Shown: positions 1 through 9,664, counted from the first letter of the stretch. The stretch: DNA of 64,000 nt from Gloeobacter morelensis MG652769 (GCF_021018745.1 NZ_CP063845.1:1054001-1118000), one strand, 5' to 3'. Numbers and translations: made by a program. The notes: generated by a model from the sequence alone, not told the origin.

Positions 1-601
1 CGGTAGAACGCAACTCGGCAGCCAGTTCACTGGGAATCAGCAGCTTTTCGCCCGTGTCGAGCCGGTAAAAATTCACCAAGGCCCCTTCGGCTACCAGCCT
101 CAGCCCCAACACCGCGCTGAGGCCGCCCACAATCGGGGTGTAAACCATCTGGGGCAGATCCGGATCCGCCAGGGTTGGGGTGAGGCGGTAACCGAGCAGC
201 GGTTCGGCCAACCACTCGCCCTTCGGATCGAAAAGCCAGTACTCGCCGACGCCCAGTTGCTCGTACAGCGCCTTTTTGATGCCCTGATCCTGTGCACGGG
301 TGGCAGCAGAGGTGATCTCGAAGACGACCGAGGGCACCCGGCCTTCTTCCCAGATCTTGTAATTGTCCCTGCCGCCGGGCTCTACACCGAAGATGACCAT
401 TACGTCAGGAACTACCCGGGCTGTGGGGATCCCCGGTGCGTAATAAAGAAACTGGTGGGCGAGCACCGTCGCCTGTTGGCCTTCAAGATACTGCCTTAGC
501 ACTTCGAGGATGACCAGGATTGCGTAGAGGTGCGCAAAGGTTTCGGCCACGGGCGTACCGTCCCCGCTCGGGTAGGTGACAGGTTCGAGGGCACGAGTCA
601 T
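1..601 (-). CDS. Uma2 family endonuclease-like protein, 3' end outside the window
   Basis: The minus strand is open from ATG at 601 to the window edge (200 codons, no stop), so the C-terminus is missing. The order of motifs fits the Uma2/DUF820 family, which has a PD-(D/E)XK nuclease fold and is greatly expanded in cyanobacteria: PDVMVIF near residue 70, SVVFEITS near 95, then a KALYEQLGVGEYWLFDP block near 115-135. The Asp of PDV, the Glu of FEI and the downstream segment are the expected nuclease-core positions. Its cellular role is not known for this family. The next gene upstream on the same strand starts 578 bases away, with 104 bp between the two. Confidence 0.8.
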   Translation of the reverse strand, partial: MTRALEPVTYPSGDGTPVAETFAHLYAILVILEVLRQYLEGQQATVLAHQFLYYAPGIPTARVVPDVMVIFGVEPGGRDNYKIWEEGRVPSVVFEITSAATRAQDQGIKKALYEQLGVGEYWLFDPKGEWLAEPLLGYRLTPTLADPDLPQMVYTPIVGGLSAVLGLRLVAEGALVNFYRLDTGEKLLIPSELAAELRST

Positions 602-705
602 GGGCGACTTTAGGCGAGTCTTTGCTGCCATTGTCGCATCGGCTCGGAGACAGGGTGCACCTGCAGCGGGTGCTCAATCCCAATGCCCGACCGGCCTGGC
701 ATCGC

Positions 706-1179
706 CTAGCGCAGTTGGCGAATGAGCGTGTTCAGTTGTTCGCCGTAAAGCTGGTATTTGTCGATCTGGCTTTTGTAGATAAGCAGGTCCGACTCGTAGC
801 GGGTCTTTTTGAACTCTGCACCGTTGATGCGGCGGGTCTCGATGTGTTCGAGCACCCGGCCCATTGTCTGTACGGCGAAGCGCAGCGACTCGACGTAATT
901 GATAAAGACTTTGAACAGGCCCAACAGCGGCGCTTTTTCGGGAATCTCCTCCGGCAGCTCGCCCGCTGCGCTCTGGAGATCTTTGATTTGTTTGCTCACC
1001 GCCAGGAGCCGCTCGATGAGCGGTTGTACCAGCGGTTTGAGGGGGCTCACGTCGTTCCAGCCAAACGTGTTCTTCCACGAAAACATCCGGTCGTCGATGG
1101 CCAGATAGGCGTCGAGCACCGCGGCCGCCTCCACCACCAGTTCTCCTGCCGCCTGTTTGAACCGGTCCACATCGCTCAT
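706..1179 (-). CDS. Conserved-looking hypothetical helical protein
   Basis: A 157-residue protein with no family I recognise. It is predicted to be almost entirely helical, with many Leu/Val/Ala-Glu/Lys/Arg alternations and no signal peptide or membrane segment. It contains a WKNTFGWNDVSPLKPLVQPLIERLL segment in two adjoining pieces around residues 36-60, and a C-terminal acidic/basic helix ending in LIRQLR. Codon use matches the neighbouring housekeeping genes. It lies upstream of the Uma2-like gene on the same strand and is divergent from the ABC-F gene, sharing an 87-bp intergenic region with it. Confidence 0.65.
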   Translation of the reverse strand: MSDVDRFKQAAGELVVEAAAVLDAYLAIDDRMFSWKNTFGWNDVSPLKPLVQPLIERLLAVSKQIKDLQSAAGELPEEIPEKAPLLGLFKVFINYVESLRFAVQTMGRVLEHIETRRINGAEFKKTRYESDLLIYKSQIDKYQLYGEQLNTLIRQLR

Positions 1180-1266
1180 GCTTTATTGTGGCGCGGGTTT
1201 GGACGGCTACCCGGAATGATGTTGCAGATCCGTTACACTGTGTAGGTGTAGTGAGGGCAAGCCGCC

Positions 1267-3000
1267 GTGCTCAGGCTCGAATCGGTCAGCAAGATTTATC
1301 CGACCGGAGAAGTGCTCCGCGACTGTACGTGGGAGGTGCTCCCGGGCGAGCGCATCGGGCTGGTGGGCGCCAACGGTGCGGGCAAGTCGACCCAAATCAA
1401 GATGCTCCTGGGACACGAGGAGCCGACCAGCGGTCAGGTGGTCCGCCCGAGCCACGTCAAAATTGCCTACCTGGCCCAGGAATTCATGGTCACCCCGGGC
1501 CGCACCGTGCGCGAGGAGCTGCTCTCGGTCTTCGAGGAAGCCCAGGCCGTTCAGCATGAGCTCAACGAGGCGAATCTGGCCCTGGCGGAGGCCGGCGGCG
1601 CGTCGGAGGCGGAACTCACCCGGTTGCTCAAAAAAATCGACCGCCTGCAGTCCCACTTCGAGGCCCTCGACGGCTATTTGCTGGTGAGCAAAGTCGAAAA
1701 ATTGCTGCCCGAACTGGGTTTTAGCGACGTCGACGGCGATCGGGCTGTGGAGACGTTTAGCGGCGGCTGGCAGATGCGCATTGGCCTCGGCAAACTGCTG
1801 CTCACCGAACCGGACGTGCTGTTGCTCGATGAACCGACCAACCACCTCGACTTGGAGACGATCGAGTGGCTCGAAGGCTACCTCAAAGATCTCAACCGGG
1901 CGATGGTGATCGTCTCCCACGACCGGCGCTTTCTCGATCGGATCGTCACCAAAATCGTCGAAGTCGAACGGGGAGTGGCGAGCACCTACAGCGGTAACTA
2001 CAGCTTCTACCAGACGGCCAAATCCGAGCGCGCCGACGCGCAGCTTTCAGCCTACGAGCGCCAGCAGCGCGAATTGGGCCGACAGCAAGCCTTTGTGGAT
2101 CGCTTTCGCGCCTCGGCCACCCGCAGCACCCAGGCCAAAAGCCGCGAGAAGCAGCTCGAGAAAATCGAGCGCATCGAGGCGCCGGTGGGTACTGAGCGCA
2201 CACTGCGCTTTCGCTTCGCCCCGGCCCCCGCCAGCGGCAAGCAGGTGATGCTCGTGCGCGATCTGTCGCTGGAGTATGGCGACAAGATTTTGTTTTTAGG
2301 AGCGAATCTGGAGATTCTCAAGGGCGAGCGCATCGCCCTGTTGGGTCCCAACGGTGCCGGCAAATCGACGCTGCTCAGATTGTTCATCGGTGAAGAGCAG
2401 CCCACCACCGGCAAAATCGAGTTCGGCCACAACGTGCTCGCGGGCTACTACGCCCAGCACCAGGCCGAGACCCTCGACATGGGCAAAATCGTTCTCGAAA
2501 CGCTGCACGACGAAGCGCCGCAACTCACCAACGAAGAAGTGCGCACGATGCTCGGGCGGTTTCTCTTTAGCGGCGACACGGTCTTCAAAAAAGTGTCCGC
2601 CCTCTCCGGGGGCGAAAAATCGCGCCTCGCCCTGGCCCGGTTGCTGCTGCGACCCAGCAACTTTCTGCTGCTCGACGAACCGACCAACCACCTCGACATC
2701 CCGAGCAAAGAAATTCTCGAAGCGGCCCTGCGCGAATACACCGGCTCGGCGGTGATCGTCTCCCACGACCGCTACTTCATCCAGCGCGTCGCCACCAAAA
2801 TCGTCGAAATCCGCGAAGGCGAACTGGTGGCCTACGACGGCGACTACGACTACTACCTCGACAAAAAAGCCGAAGAAGCCGAGCGCCAGGCCCTCGAAGC
2901 AAAGTTGGCGCGCGAGCAGGCCAAAGAAAAAGAAAAGCGGGCCAAAGAAAAAGAGAAGCAAAAGCAAAAAGCCGCCCAGGCCAAAGCGGCCAAGCAATAG
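1267..3000 (+). CDS. ABC-F family ATPase (translation-associated, Uup/EttA-like)
   Basis: A soluble 577-residue protein with two nucleotide-binding domains and no membrane domain, which is the ABC-F layout. Domain 1 has Walker A GANGAGKST (about 34-42), the signature FSGGWQMR and Walker B LLLDEPTNHLD (about 185). Domain 2 has GPNGAGKST (about 360), LSGGEKSRL and LLLDEPTNHLD (about 467). Between them is the charged P-site tRNA-interaction linker. The C-terminus is a Lys/Glu/Ala/Gln-rich coiled coil, as in Uup/YdiF-type members. ABC-F proteins act on ribosomes; the exact subtype cannot be decided here. GTG start. An IS256 element inserted 57 bp after the stop. Confidence 0.9.
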   Translation: MLRLESVSKIYPTGEVLRDCTWEVLPGERIGLVGANGAGKSTQIKMLLGHEEPTSGQVVRPSHVKIAYLAQEFMVTPGRTVREELLSVFEEAQAVQHELNEANLALAEAGGASEAELTRLLKKIDRLQSHFEALDGYLLVSKVEKLLPELGFSDVDGDRAVETFSGGWQMRIGLGKLLLTEPDVLLLDEPTNHLDLETIEWLEGYLKDLNRAMVIVSHDRRFLDRIVTKIVEVERGVASTYSGNYSFYQTAKSERADAQLSAYERQQRELGRQQAFVDRFRASATRSTQAKSREKQLEKIERIEAPVGTERTLRFRFAPAPASGKQVMLVRDLSLEYGDKILFLGANLEILKGERIALLGPNGAGKSTLLRLFIGEEQPTTGKIEFGHNVLAGYYAQHQAETLDMGKIVLETLHDEAPQLTNEEVRTMLGRFLFSGDTVFKKVSALSGGEKSRLALARLLLRPSNFLLLDEPTNHLDIPSKEILEAALREYTGSAVIVSHDRYFIQRVATKIVEIREGELVAYDGDYDYYLDKKAEEAERQALEAKLAREQAKEKEKRAKEKEKQKQKAAQAKAAKQ

Positions 3001-4836
3001 GGATGCTACAGGCACGCAGCCCACTGACCAAACATTCGCATTCTGCCTGATCTGCTCGGGTCTGTAAAGTAAATTGTGTAAGTGGTCTCAGCAAAGAAAG
3101 TACAATACTCTCTCAGACAGGAGAAGCTGATGACCATCCGCAAAGAGATCCTCGATGAACTACTCAAAGATTATGACGGCACCCCCCATTCGGGGGGCAG
3201 GTCGACCCGCAAACCATTGTCGGTGAAGGCGGTTTGCTCAAACAATTAACCAAGGCGGTGATTGAACGGGCTCTCGAAGCCGAGATGGAAACCCACCTCG
3301 GTTACAAAAAGCACGAAGCCGCCGGCAAAGGCACTGGCAACTCCAGAAATGGCAAAAGCCAGAAGACGATTCAAGCGGAATGCGGTGCCGTTGAACTGAA
3401 CGTGCCGCGCGACCGCAATGCCGAGTTCGAGCCGGTCGTGGTGCGCAAAGGTCAGACCCGTCTGGCGGGGCTCGATGAGAAGATCCTGGCGCTGTATGCG
3501 CGCGGGATGACCACCCGAGATATCCAGGCGCAGCTGATGGAAATGTATGGGGTCGAGGTCTCGCCGACGTTGATCTCGAATGTCACCGATGCGGTGATGG
3601 ATGTGGTGCGCCAATGGCAAAACCGCCCGCTCGAAGCGGTCTATCCGATCGTCTATTTTGACTGTTTGCAGGTAAAAGTGCGCGACAACGGTCGGGTGGT
3701 GAACAAGGCGGTGTACCTGGCACTGGGTGTAGACATGGAGGGCCAGAAGGAGCTATTGGGTATCTGGCTTTCGGCCCATGAAGGAGCAAAGTTTTGGTTG
3801 GGTTTACTGACGGAGTTGAACAATCGGGGTTTGAGGGATATTTTGATTGCCTGTGTGGATGGTTTGACTGGTTTACCGGAAGCGATTGAATCAGTGTACC
3901 CCGGTTGTTTGGTGCAATTATGCATGGTGCACATGGTCAGGAACTCGTGCAAATATGTGTCATGGAAAGACCGCAAAGCGTTGTGTGCAGACTTGCGAGC
4001 AATCTACAGTGCAGCGACGGAAGACGAAGCAGAATCACATCTAGAACTGTTGAGCGAGAAGTGGGATAAGCTTCAAGGGGTGACAGACAAGGCTACGTGA
4101 CGCTCAGCATCAACCTTGCAGCCCGCAACCCGCGTCGATAGTCCCGGGCTTTGTTCCTACAGGTGTCTATCAAATTGTCGAGCCAGTCACCCAAACCCAG
4201 CACCGCCTGTGCCCAGTGCCAAGCGTACTGGCCAACCCGAAAAGGGCTGTGACGCCGCAAGCGTCGCTGCTTTTCTTGAACCCTGCCGGTGTACTTGTCC
4301 ACCCCTATTCGCTCCAGTTGCAGACCGTTGAGCATCGCTGCACTCCAGGCAATCGATGCTAACAACAGTACCCGCATCATCCGTTCCTGACTGACGCGTA
4401 CTTCTTCAAGATGGTAGCCACAGGATTTGACGTCTTTGTGCCAAACTTCGATTCCCCAACGGTCAGCATACAGCTCAAGTGCTTCGTGTAACTTTGGCCG
4501 GTCTGTCAAAATATACCAGCCTTCACCCGGTTGCATATTCCGGATTTTTCGTTTCCAGATACAAGCAATATTGAACGGCTCGAATCCCTTGTTTTTACGA
4601 TTTTTGGTGACGCGCACTCCGCCAAGAAACATCGACATTCCAGGTTGTAGTTCCAAAGACTTTAGCGAGCGAAAGTCTGCACCTTGTTGTCGAATATATT
4701 CACTGATTTTTAATCTCAAGCAAAAGCCGGCCTTTCGACTGCGCAACCAATTGGCCAGCTTGACACTGCAAAACTCTCTGTGACTTGACCCCGAATAATG
4801 AGCCGCTGAAAAAGTGAGCTTCCAGTCTGGCTGTCA

Positions 4837-5737
4837 TCATCGTACAGGTTGATGCCCGAGGGGCGACAACGGAGCCCCGACGGCAGCGAGCTGTTGCAGG
4901 AACTCCATCGGGCTTGCCCCTCCCAAAGCACTGTGCGGCCGGTAGGTGTTGTAATCTAGCCGCCATGCCTCAATGGTCCGCCGTGCGTCCGGTACGTTCA
5001 GGAAATAGTGCGCGTTGAGGCATTCATCCCGGAATTTGCCGTTGAAACTTTCGATGTGCGGCTTGTCGGTCGGCTTGCCCGGACGGGTGAAGGCGATGCG
5101 CACGCCACGTCGGGCGGCCCACTCGGCCAGCGTTCGGCAGACGAACTCCGGTCCGTTGTCCACCAGCAATTGCTCGGGCAACTGCCGCCGGGTGGCCAGA
5201 CTCTCCAGCACCCGCACGACCCGCGCTGAAGGCAAAGAGGTATCCACTTCTATCTGTGGGCACTCCCGGCTGTAGATATCCACGATTGTCAGGGTCCGCA
5301 GTTTGCGTCCGTCCGCTAAGGCATCCTCGACAAAGTCCAGGCTCCATACCTGATTGGGACGTTCCAAGCCAGGCACCTCCGGCCGCTCGCACGGCCGGGT
5401 GCGGGGCTTACGCTTTTTTGGGCGCACCAGGGTCGTTGGGGCAACGACCCACCAGCAGTCCCTCCCTGGTGCACAGCCGGTAGATTTTTTTGGCGTTGAC
5501 GAGCGTGCCTTCGCGCCTCAGCAGCAGCGTCAGCCGTCGATAGCCGTAACGTGGGCGCTCGGCGGCCAACTGCTTCAATCGCTCGACAAGCACCGGGTCG
5601 TCCTTACGGCGCAGGAGAAGACGGGCGGTGGAACGATGCAAGCCCAGCAGCCGACAGGCCCGCCTCTGGGAGAACTGCAGGTCGGTCTGCAGGAAGGCGA
5701 CGGCCTGACGTTTGGCCGCTGGGCTCAGAATTTTTTT
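4837..5737 (-). CDS. IS3 OrfB (DDE integrase), copy A, with an internal -1 frameshift
   Basis: An rve-type integrase in two frames. The first part begins in the -1 frame relative to OrfA (VKKILSPAAKRQAVAF) and includes RPRYGYRRLTLLL; it stops after GAPKKA. The second part carries WSLDFVEDAL (first Asp), LLVDNGPEF (second Asp) and KPHIESFNGKFRDECL (Glu). The two parts join by a -1 shift at an A6 run (T6 on plus, 5414-5419). The same break is present in the other copy. It is either a fixed inactivating mutation or a second recoding site. Confidence 0.75.
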
Positions 5738-5991
5738 GACAGCACCGCCTTGAGGGCATGGATGTCGAGGGCCTGGTCGGCAACGATTTGTTTGAGCTTG
5801 CGGTTTTCTTCCTCCAGGTCTTTGAGGCGTTGGGCTTCGGAGATTTCCATGCCGCCGTACTTGGCTTTCCAGCGGTAGTAGGTCTGCTCGCTGATACCAT
5901 GCCTGCGGCAAAGTTCTGCCACGTTCGCTCCAGCCAGCCCCTCGTTGAGGATGGCAATCATCTGCTCGGTGGTGAACCGACTTTTCTTCAT
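5725..5991 (-). CDS. IS3 OrfA (helix-turn-helix subunit), copy A
   Basis: An 88-residue OrfA starting at MKKSRFTTEQMIAIL. The start at 5991 is preferred over an upstream in-frame ATG because it matches the family N-terminus. The helix-turn-helix is around AELCRRHGISEQTYYRWKAK, followed by the leucine-zipper-like region EENRKLKQIVADQALDIHALK. It ends over an A7 run (T7 on the plus strand, 5731-5737), where a -1 shift enters OrfB, the usual IS3 recoding arrangement. Confidence 0.85.
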   Translation of the reverse strand: MKKSRFTTEQMIAILNEGLAGANVAELCRRHGISEQTYYRWKAKYGGMEISEAQRLKDLEEENRKLKQIVADQALDIHALKAVLSKKF

Positions 5992-6938
5992 GGTCGTCCT
6001 CGCGGTGTGGTTCGCCGGAAGACTCACATTCTAAGCGGTTCACTTTTGCGGTCGCACGTCATCTGTCCCCCAACACCACGACGCGATAGGCAGAAAGTAG
6101 AGACAGAACCGGTGAGAGTAACAGTTGTTGGTCTTCGAGGTTACTGTTGCCAGGATGGTCGAGCAAGGTCCAATTGAGTGGCAAGGCATGTCTATGCCAC
6201 ACCAGGGCCACTGTCAGCACGTTGTAGTGCCACCAGTCGGTGCGGTCGATCGCCAGTTTGAGTGTGGTTGTCTTGGAAAAGTGGGTCAGTACCAGGTACA
6301 AAACCAATGGGAACCAAGCCTCGAAAATATTGAGTTTGTCGAGGGTGAGAAAGCGTTGGAGAGCGCGCTTGCGACTGTCGGCAGTGATCGGCAGCGGCAG
6401 TGCCTGGGAGAGTTTGCCCAAGGCGAGCTGTTTGTGGGTTTGCAAAGTGGCGACAAGCAAATGCAAAAACAGAGACTGTCGCGCAGTGAGCAGGTGTGCG
6501 AAGAAGGTCTGGTAGAATGCAGGCATCATTGTTTTTTTGGATGGACTTGGGCGACATCCCAAGTCCATTTTCCTATGTAGCGATGCCTGGAATGCTTGTC
6601 CAGTCCGGTTTGTGAGCTACTCTGTCACCCCTTGAAGGGATAAGCAGTATCCGAGTGTCAGTCGCATGTGGCGAGAGAACTGGGTACGGGTGATTCCAAT
6701 TTTTCGATTTGGTGAGGACATTCGCAAGGTAATCTACACGACGAATGCGATAGAATCACTGAACATGACTATCCGCAAAGTCAGTCGCAATCACCGGATT
6801 ATGCCGAATGACGAGTCGGTGATAAAGATGGTGTACTTGGCAGTTCAAAACCAGATGAAGAAGTGGACGATGCCGATTCGGGCCTGGCGTCCTGCCTTGA
6901 ACCGGCTGATGATTGAGTTCGAAGGAAGGCTAAAGGTA

Positions 6939-7901
6939 ACGTCAGTTCGGGTTAAGCATTGAGCTGGTCGGCATCAGACGCCACCGACGGCTTGTTCGGT
7001 TTGTGGCAGTAGGCAATCAACCCACACACCAGGTTCACCAAAAAATTCACTTCGCTGCGATGGCGGGTGTGCTCTATCTGCGAAATGTTCTTCAACTGGT
7101 CATTGATTGCTTCGATGATCCCGCGCTTGCGCAACAGCAGTTTGTCCGTCATCACCATCAGCCGATTGGTCATCTTGCGCCGCAACTTGGTGATCAGCGC
7201 CATGCCCAGCTCCTCGCGCAATTGCCTGCCAAGCTTGCTGCTGATGTAGCCGCGGTCGCCAAACACTTTGCCGTGCAAGTCTTTGAGCAGTTCAGGCACA
7301 GGCTTGCGATCGTCAGTGTTCCCAGCCGTCACGCTCATCGCCAGCAATTCGCCGCGCTCATTGACCACCAAGTGCAGCTTGAAGCCGTAAAACCAGCCCA
7401 CCGAGCTTTTGCCCCAGGCGGCCAGACCGACAAAGACTTTGTGGGCGTGGACGCGGCGCACATGGCAGACGGCAAGTGGAGTCGAATCGATAAAACTGAT
7501 GCCGGTGCAGGGGCCAAAACAGTGGCGCAGGTAGGCACTGAGCGGCATAAGGGTAGAGGGCATCCACTCGACGAAGCGCGCGTAGCTGACCAGTCCAGGA
7601 AAAGCGCTTCGCCAGTAAGCGCAGACCATTTCGGTGTAGAAGGCCTTGAAGTGGCGGTAGGCGGATTGGTGAAAAGCAATCAGAATCGTCAGGATTTCGC
7701 TGAGGCAGAGTCGGCGTGGCCGTCGCCTGTGTCGCAGGCCATCGTCGAGCAATTGTTGCTGCCAGAGCGGTTCGAAGCGTTGGCAGAAGTCATCGACATG
7801 GCAAAAGAGCGCTTCTAGACTGGGCATAGCGAGCGGTCCGTGGCTTGTGATGTGCTAATCCCAGCCTAGGCGGACCGCCTTTCCTTATCCCGAACTGACG
7901 T
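6939..7901 (-). mobile_element. IS982 family element (963 bp)
   Basis: The ends begin ACGTCAGTTCGGG in inverted orientation and match further with small differences. An 8-bp duplication TAAAGGTA lies at 6931-6938 and 7902-7909. It inserted one codon before the stop of the IS256 transposase; rejoining the flanks gives ...LKV-stop. The start with AC, the size and the single transposase gene fit IS982. Confidence 0.9.
6952..7827 (-). CDS. IS982 family transposase
   Basis: An intact 291-residue DDE transposase. [11 protein letters not shown] carries the first Asp (about residue 110), [13 protein letters not shown] carries the second (about 190), and [14 protein letters not shown] carries the Glu region (about 230). 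The N-terminal segment [25 protein letters not shown] is typical of the family. The gene fills almost the whole element and reads opposite to the interrupted IS256 transposase. There is no visible frameshift, so the element may be active. Confidence 0.88.
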   Translation of the reverse strand: MPSLEALFCHVDDFCQRFEPLWQQQLLDDGLRHRRRPRRLCLSEILTILIAFHQSAYRHFKAFYTEMVCAYWRSAFPGLVSYARFVEWMPSTLMPLSAYLRHCFGPCTGISFIDSTPLAVCHVRRVHAHKVFVGLAAWGKSSVGWFYGFKLHLVVNERGELLAMSVTAGNTDDRKPVPELLKDLHGKVFGDRGYISSKLGRQLREELGMALITKLRRKMTNRLMVMTDKLLLRKRGIIEAINDQLKNISQIEHTRHRSEVNFLVNLVCGLIAYCHKPNKPSVASDADQLNA

Positions 7902-8043
7902 TAAAGGTATGACAAAATCACTTACACAAAATTCTTGACAGATCCGATCTGCTCCTGAACAATTGGACCAGTTTTTCGGGTCAAGACCATGGTTATGCTC
8001 CTCGCACCGCTTAAGGCCATCCATAAACTTTTCAACTTTCCCG

Positions 8044-9459
8044 TTAGTGTTGCGAGGATTTCGTCCCCTCAGATTTCTGGAGCAATCTAGTCGGGGGACC
8101 GATGGGGGTGTTCTGGAGTGGCGCGGTGACCATGGCTGGCGTCAGCGGCTTCTGTGGAGGAGACAGTTCATTTCCACAGGCATTTAGGGTAGCTGTAGGT
8201 GTCGCTTGCACCTGTACACCTGCGTCGCTCAGTGCTTCTCCAATCATCCCACCGAAATTGAGTCCCTGGACTCCTTGTGTACCGATTTTCCAAGTGGCGA
8301 TAGCGAGAACCTCTCCATACTTGTTCAGCATCGGTCCGCCGCTGTTGCCTGGGTTAATAGCTGCATCGGTCTGCAGAAATGTTTGATTTTCTGCCGAACG
8401 GATGCCGCTTACGATCCCGCGGGTGACCGTGTTGGTCAGGTTTTTCTGCTGGGTGGTGCCGAAGGAACCAGGATTGCCAATCACGACAATTTCCGAACCG
8501 ATCGTTACTTTGTCGAGGTTGCAGACCGCCAACGCCGGATAGGCTCCTTTTTTGATCTCCACTTTCAGCAGAGCGAAATCTTTACTGGAACTACGGTAGA
8601 CTACACGACCGGTTTTGATCGTTTCGTCAAAAAAACGTACCTCAGGAGTTTTAAAATTTGTTACAACGTGCCGATTGGTTACGACATAGCCGTCGTCACT
8701 GATCAAAAAACCTGTTCCGCTGCCTTTTGGAGTCATGATCAATACGACGGAGGGAACTGCTTTGCCTACCAGTTCTTCAATGTCCAGAGCTTCCAAGTTG
8801 ACCACCGCCGCGGGCAAAGTCAGATCCTGCTTGATCGAGACTTCCTGCTGGTAGATATTTCTGAAGGAATCGACTGTCCCAGCTCCGATCCTATACGGGG
8901 TGCCGGCACCCTGGCCGACTGGGCGCATCTCAATTTCTCCGGTTGCATTACGCAGGGCAGCTACCACCGTGTCTGAGATGGGGAAAACCCCGTCGTTGCC
9001 TTGTAAGCGATAGGCAGTACCGTTAATTACTAGATCGCGCACATTTGTAACCGGGCCTGGCACTTTCGCACCGACCGGATTGCAAATCGCGCCGTACATC
9101 ACGCAGGAGAGAGCCTGGACGTAGACTTTGAGCTCCAGCTCATCCCTAGTCCATTTGCTAGCTATAGCGATCTCAAGGCCATTCTGGCGCATGGTGTGGC
9201 GGTCGAAGACCACCGGCTCTTCATCGTCGTTGCCTGGTGTCTTCAGCAACACAAGCTGTGAATAAGGCAAAGCGTCTATTTGGGTTGTCCAGTCCCCTAG
9301 AGTCAGTGAGCGGACACCCTTCATTTTCATCTGCTCGACGGAAAGCTTTGCATCAAGGGGAGTAGAACCACTTGTTTGGGCGAACACCCCAGGAGTAAAG
9401 CTTAGAAACAGACCAAGAATCAGTAGCAGCTGAAAAAATCGAGCATTGAGAATGAACAT
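8044..9459 (-). CDS. Secreted trypsin-like (S1C/HtrA-type) serine protease without PDZ
   Basis: A 471-residue protein with a signal peptide (residues 1-27, LLLILGLFLSFTPGVFAQ), so it is likely periplasmic or outer-surface. An unassigned N-terminal region of about 200 residues precedes the protease domain. The catalytic triad is visible: His264 in TNRHVV, Asp294 in SKDFALL and Ser373 in NPGNSGGP. The chymotrypsin-like core resembles Deg/HtrA, but no PDZ domain follows; the C-terminus is a low-complexity Pro/Thr/Gln tail. A good AGGAGAT ribosome site precedes ATG 9459. The extra N-terminal region suggests a specialised substrate or regulator; this is inference. Confidence 0.85.
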   Translation of the reverse strand: MFILNARFFQLLLILGLFLSFTPGVFAQTSGSTPLDAKLSVEQMKMKGVRSLTLGDWTTQIDALPYSQLVLLKTPGNDDEEPVVFDRHTMRQNGLEIAIASKWTRDELELKVYVQALSCVMYGAICNPVGAKVPGPVTNVRDLVINGTAYRLQGNDGVFPISDTVVAALRNATGEIEMRPVGQGAGTPYRIGAGTVDSFRNIYQQEVSIKQDLTLPAAVVNLEALDIEELVGKAVPSVVLIMTPKGSGTGFLISDDGYVVTNRHVVTNFKTPEVRFFDETIKTGRVVYRSSSKDFALLKVEIKKGAYPALAVCNLDKVTIGSEIVVIGNPGSFGTTQQKNLTNTVTRGIVSGIRSAENQTFLQTDAAINPGNSGGPMLNKYGEVLAIATWKIGTQGVQGLNFGGMIGEALSDAGVQVQATPTATLNACGNELSPPQKPLTPAMVTAPLQNTPIGPPTRLLQKSEGTKSSQH

Positions 9460-9664
9460 AGGTATCTCCTGTTGGGGGAAGTGAACTGTACCTGCAGTGG
9501 CAGAGACATATCAGCACTACTGCCAACCAATCCACTGCAAAAGTTTTACATTTATCAAAAATTTCGCATGATCAGGAATAGCAAATGGATCGCGGGTATA
9601 CTTTTGCGGCGCATTTGCCCTTGGTCTACTCAAATAGCTGGACAAGTTTTAAAGCAACAAACCA

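Larger units (their letters stand above)
4781..6061 (-). mobile_element. IS3 family element copy A (1281 bp)
   Basis: The ends are of the TGA...TCA type (TGACTTGACCCCG at the left; TGACGTGCGACCG at the right, read on the other strand). A 4-bp duplication TCTG flanks it at 4777-4780 and 6062-6065. Every translated segment is identical to the second copy at 42895-44175, and both are 1281 bp. It is nested inside the IS4 copy, so it is the youngest event in this stack. Confidence 0.93.
4093..6568 (-). pseudogene. IS4 family transposase (copy A), split by IS3
   Basis: The N-terminal part (6059-6568) begins MDLGCRPSPSKK and includes AIDRTDWW, which carries the first catalytic Asp. The C-terminal part (4093 to about 4776) contains WGIEVWHKDVKSCG, which carries the catalytic Glu region. 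The interruption falls just after VVLGDR, at the second catalytic Asp. The protein is otherwise identical to the intact 396-residue transposase at 28624-29814. It cannot make a working transposase as it stands, but its ends could still be moved by the intact copy. Confidence 0.9.
4072..6636 (-). mobile_element. IS4 family element copy A (1280 bp), interrupted by IS3
   Basis: The ends are perfect 16-bp inverted repeats, TTCAAGGGGTGACAGA. A 9-bp duplication GGGATAAGC lies at 4063-4071 and 6637-6645, inside the IS256 transposase gene. After removing the IS3 (1281 bp) and its 4-bp duplication, the element is exactly 1280 bp. That is the same length as the intact copy at 28603-29882, and the encoded protein segments are identical, so one copy probably seeded the other recently. 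Confidence 0.93.
3130..7912 (+). pseudogene. IS256 family transposase, split into three pieces
   Basis: Mutator-type DDE transposase. The start is MTIRKEILDELLKDY at 3130. A -1 shift is needed at a C6 run (3182-3187) to enter the main frame, which contains GLLKQLTKAVIERALEAEM. The frame runs to 4071 and resumes at 6646 (QYPSVSRMW) after the IS4 block. It runs to 6938 and ends with TGA at 7910-7912 after the IS982. The catalytic region includes FDCLQVKV and CVDGLTGLPEAI, and the conserved TTNAIESLNMTIRKVSRN is in the third piece. The reassembled protein is about 412 residues, normal for the family. Inactive in its present state. Confidence 0.9.
3058..7945 (+). mobile_element. IS256 family element, interrupted by nested IS4(+IS3) and IS982
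   Basis: The outer element of the nest. Terminal inverted repeats are visible at both ends: GGGTCTGTAAAG at the left, and GGATCTGTCAAG at the right when read on the opposite strand. Both continue into a shared TTGTGTAAGTG. A 9-bp target duplication GATCTGCTC occupies 3049-3057 and 7946-7954. Subtracting the IS4 block with one duplication copy (2574 bp) and the IS982 with one copy (971 bp) leaves 1343 bp, a normal IS256 size. The element sits between the ABC-F gene and the protease gene and breaks neither. Confidence 0.9.

Noticed and set aside
2296-3024. Long Phe/Val-rich minus-strand frame inside the ABC-F gene
   Set aside because: It is entirely antisense to a well-conserved ATPase with intact motifs; its composition is the mirror of Lys/Glu codons.
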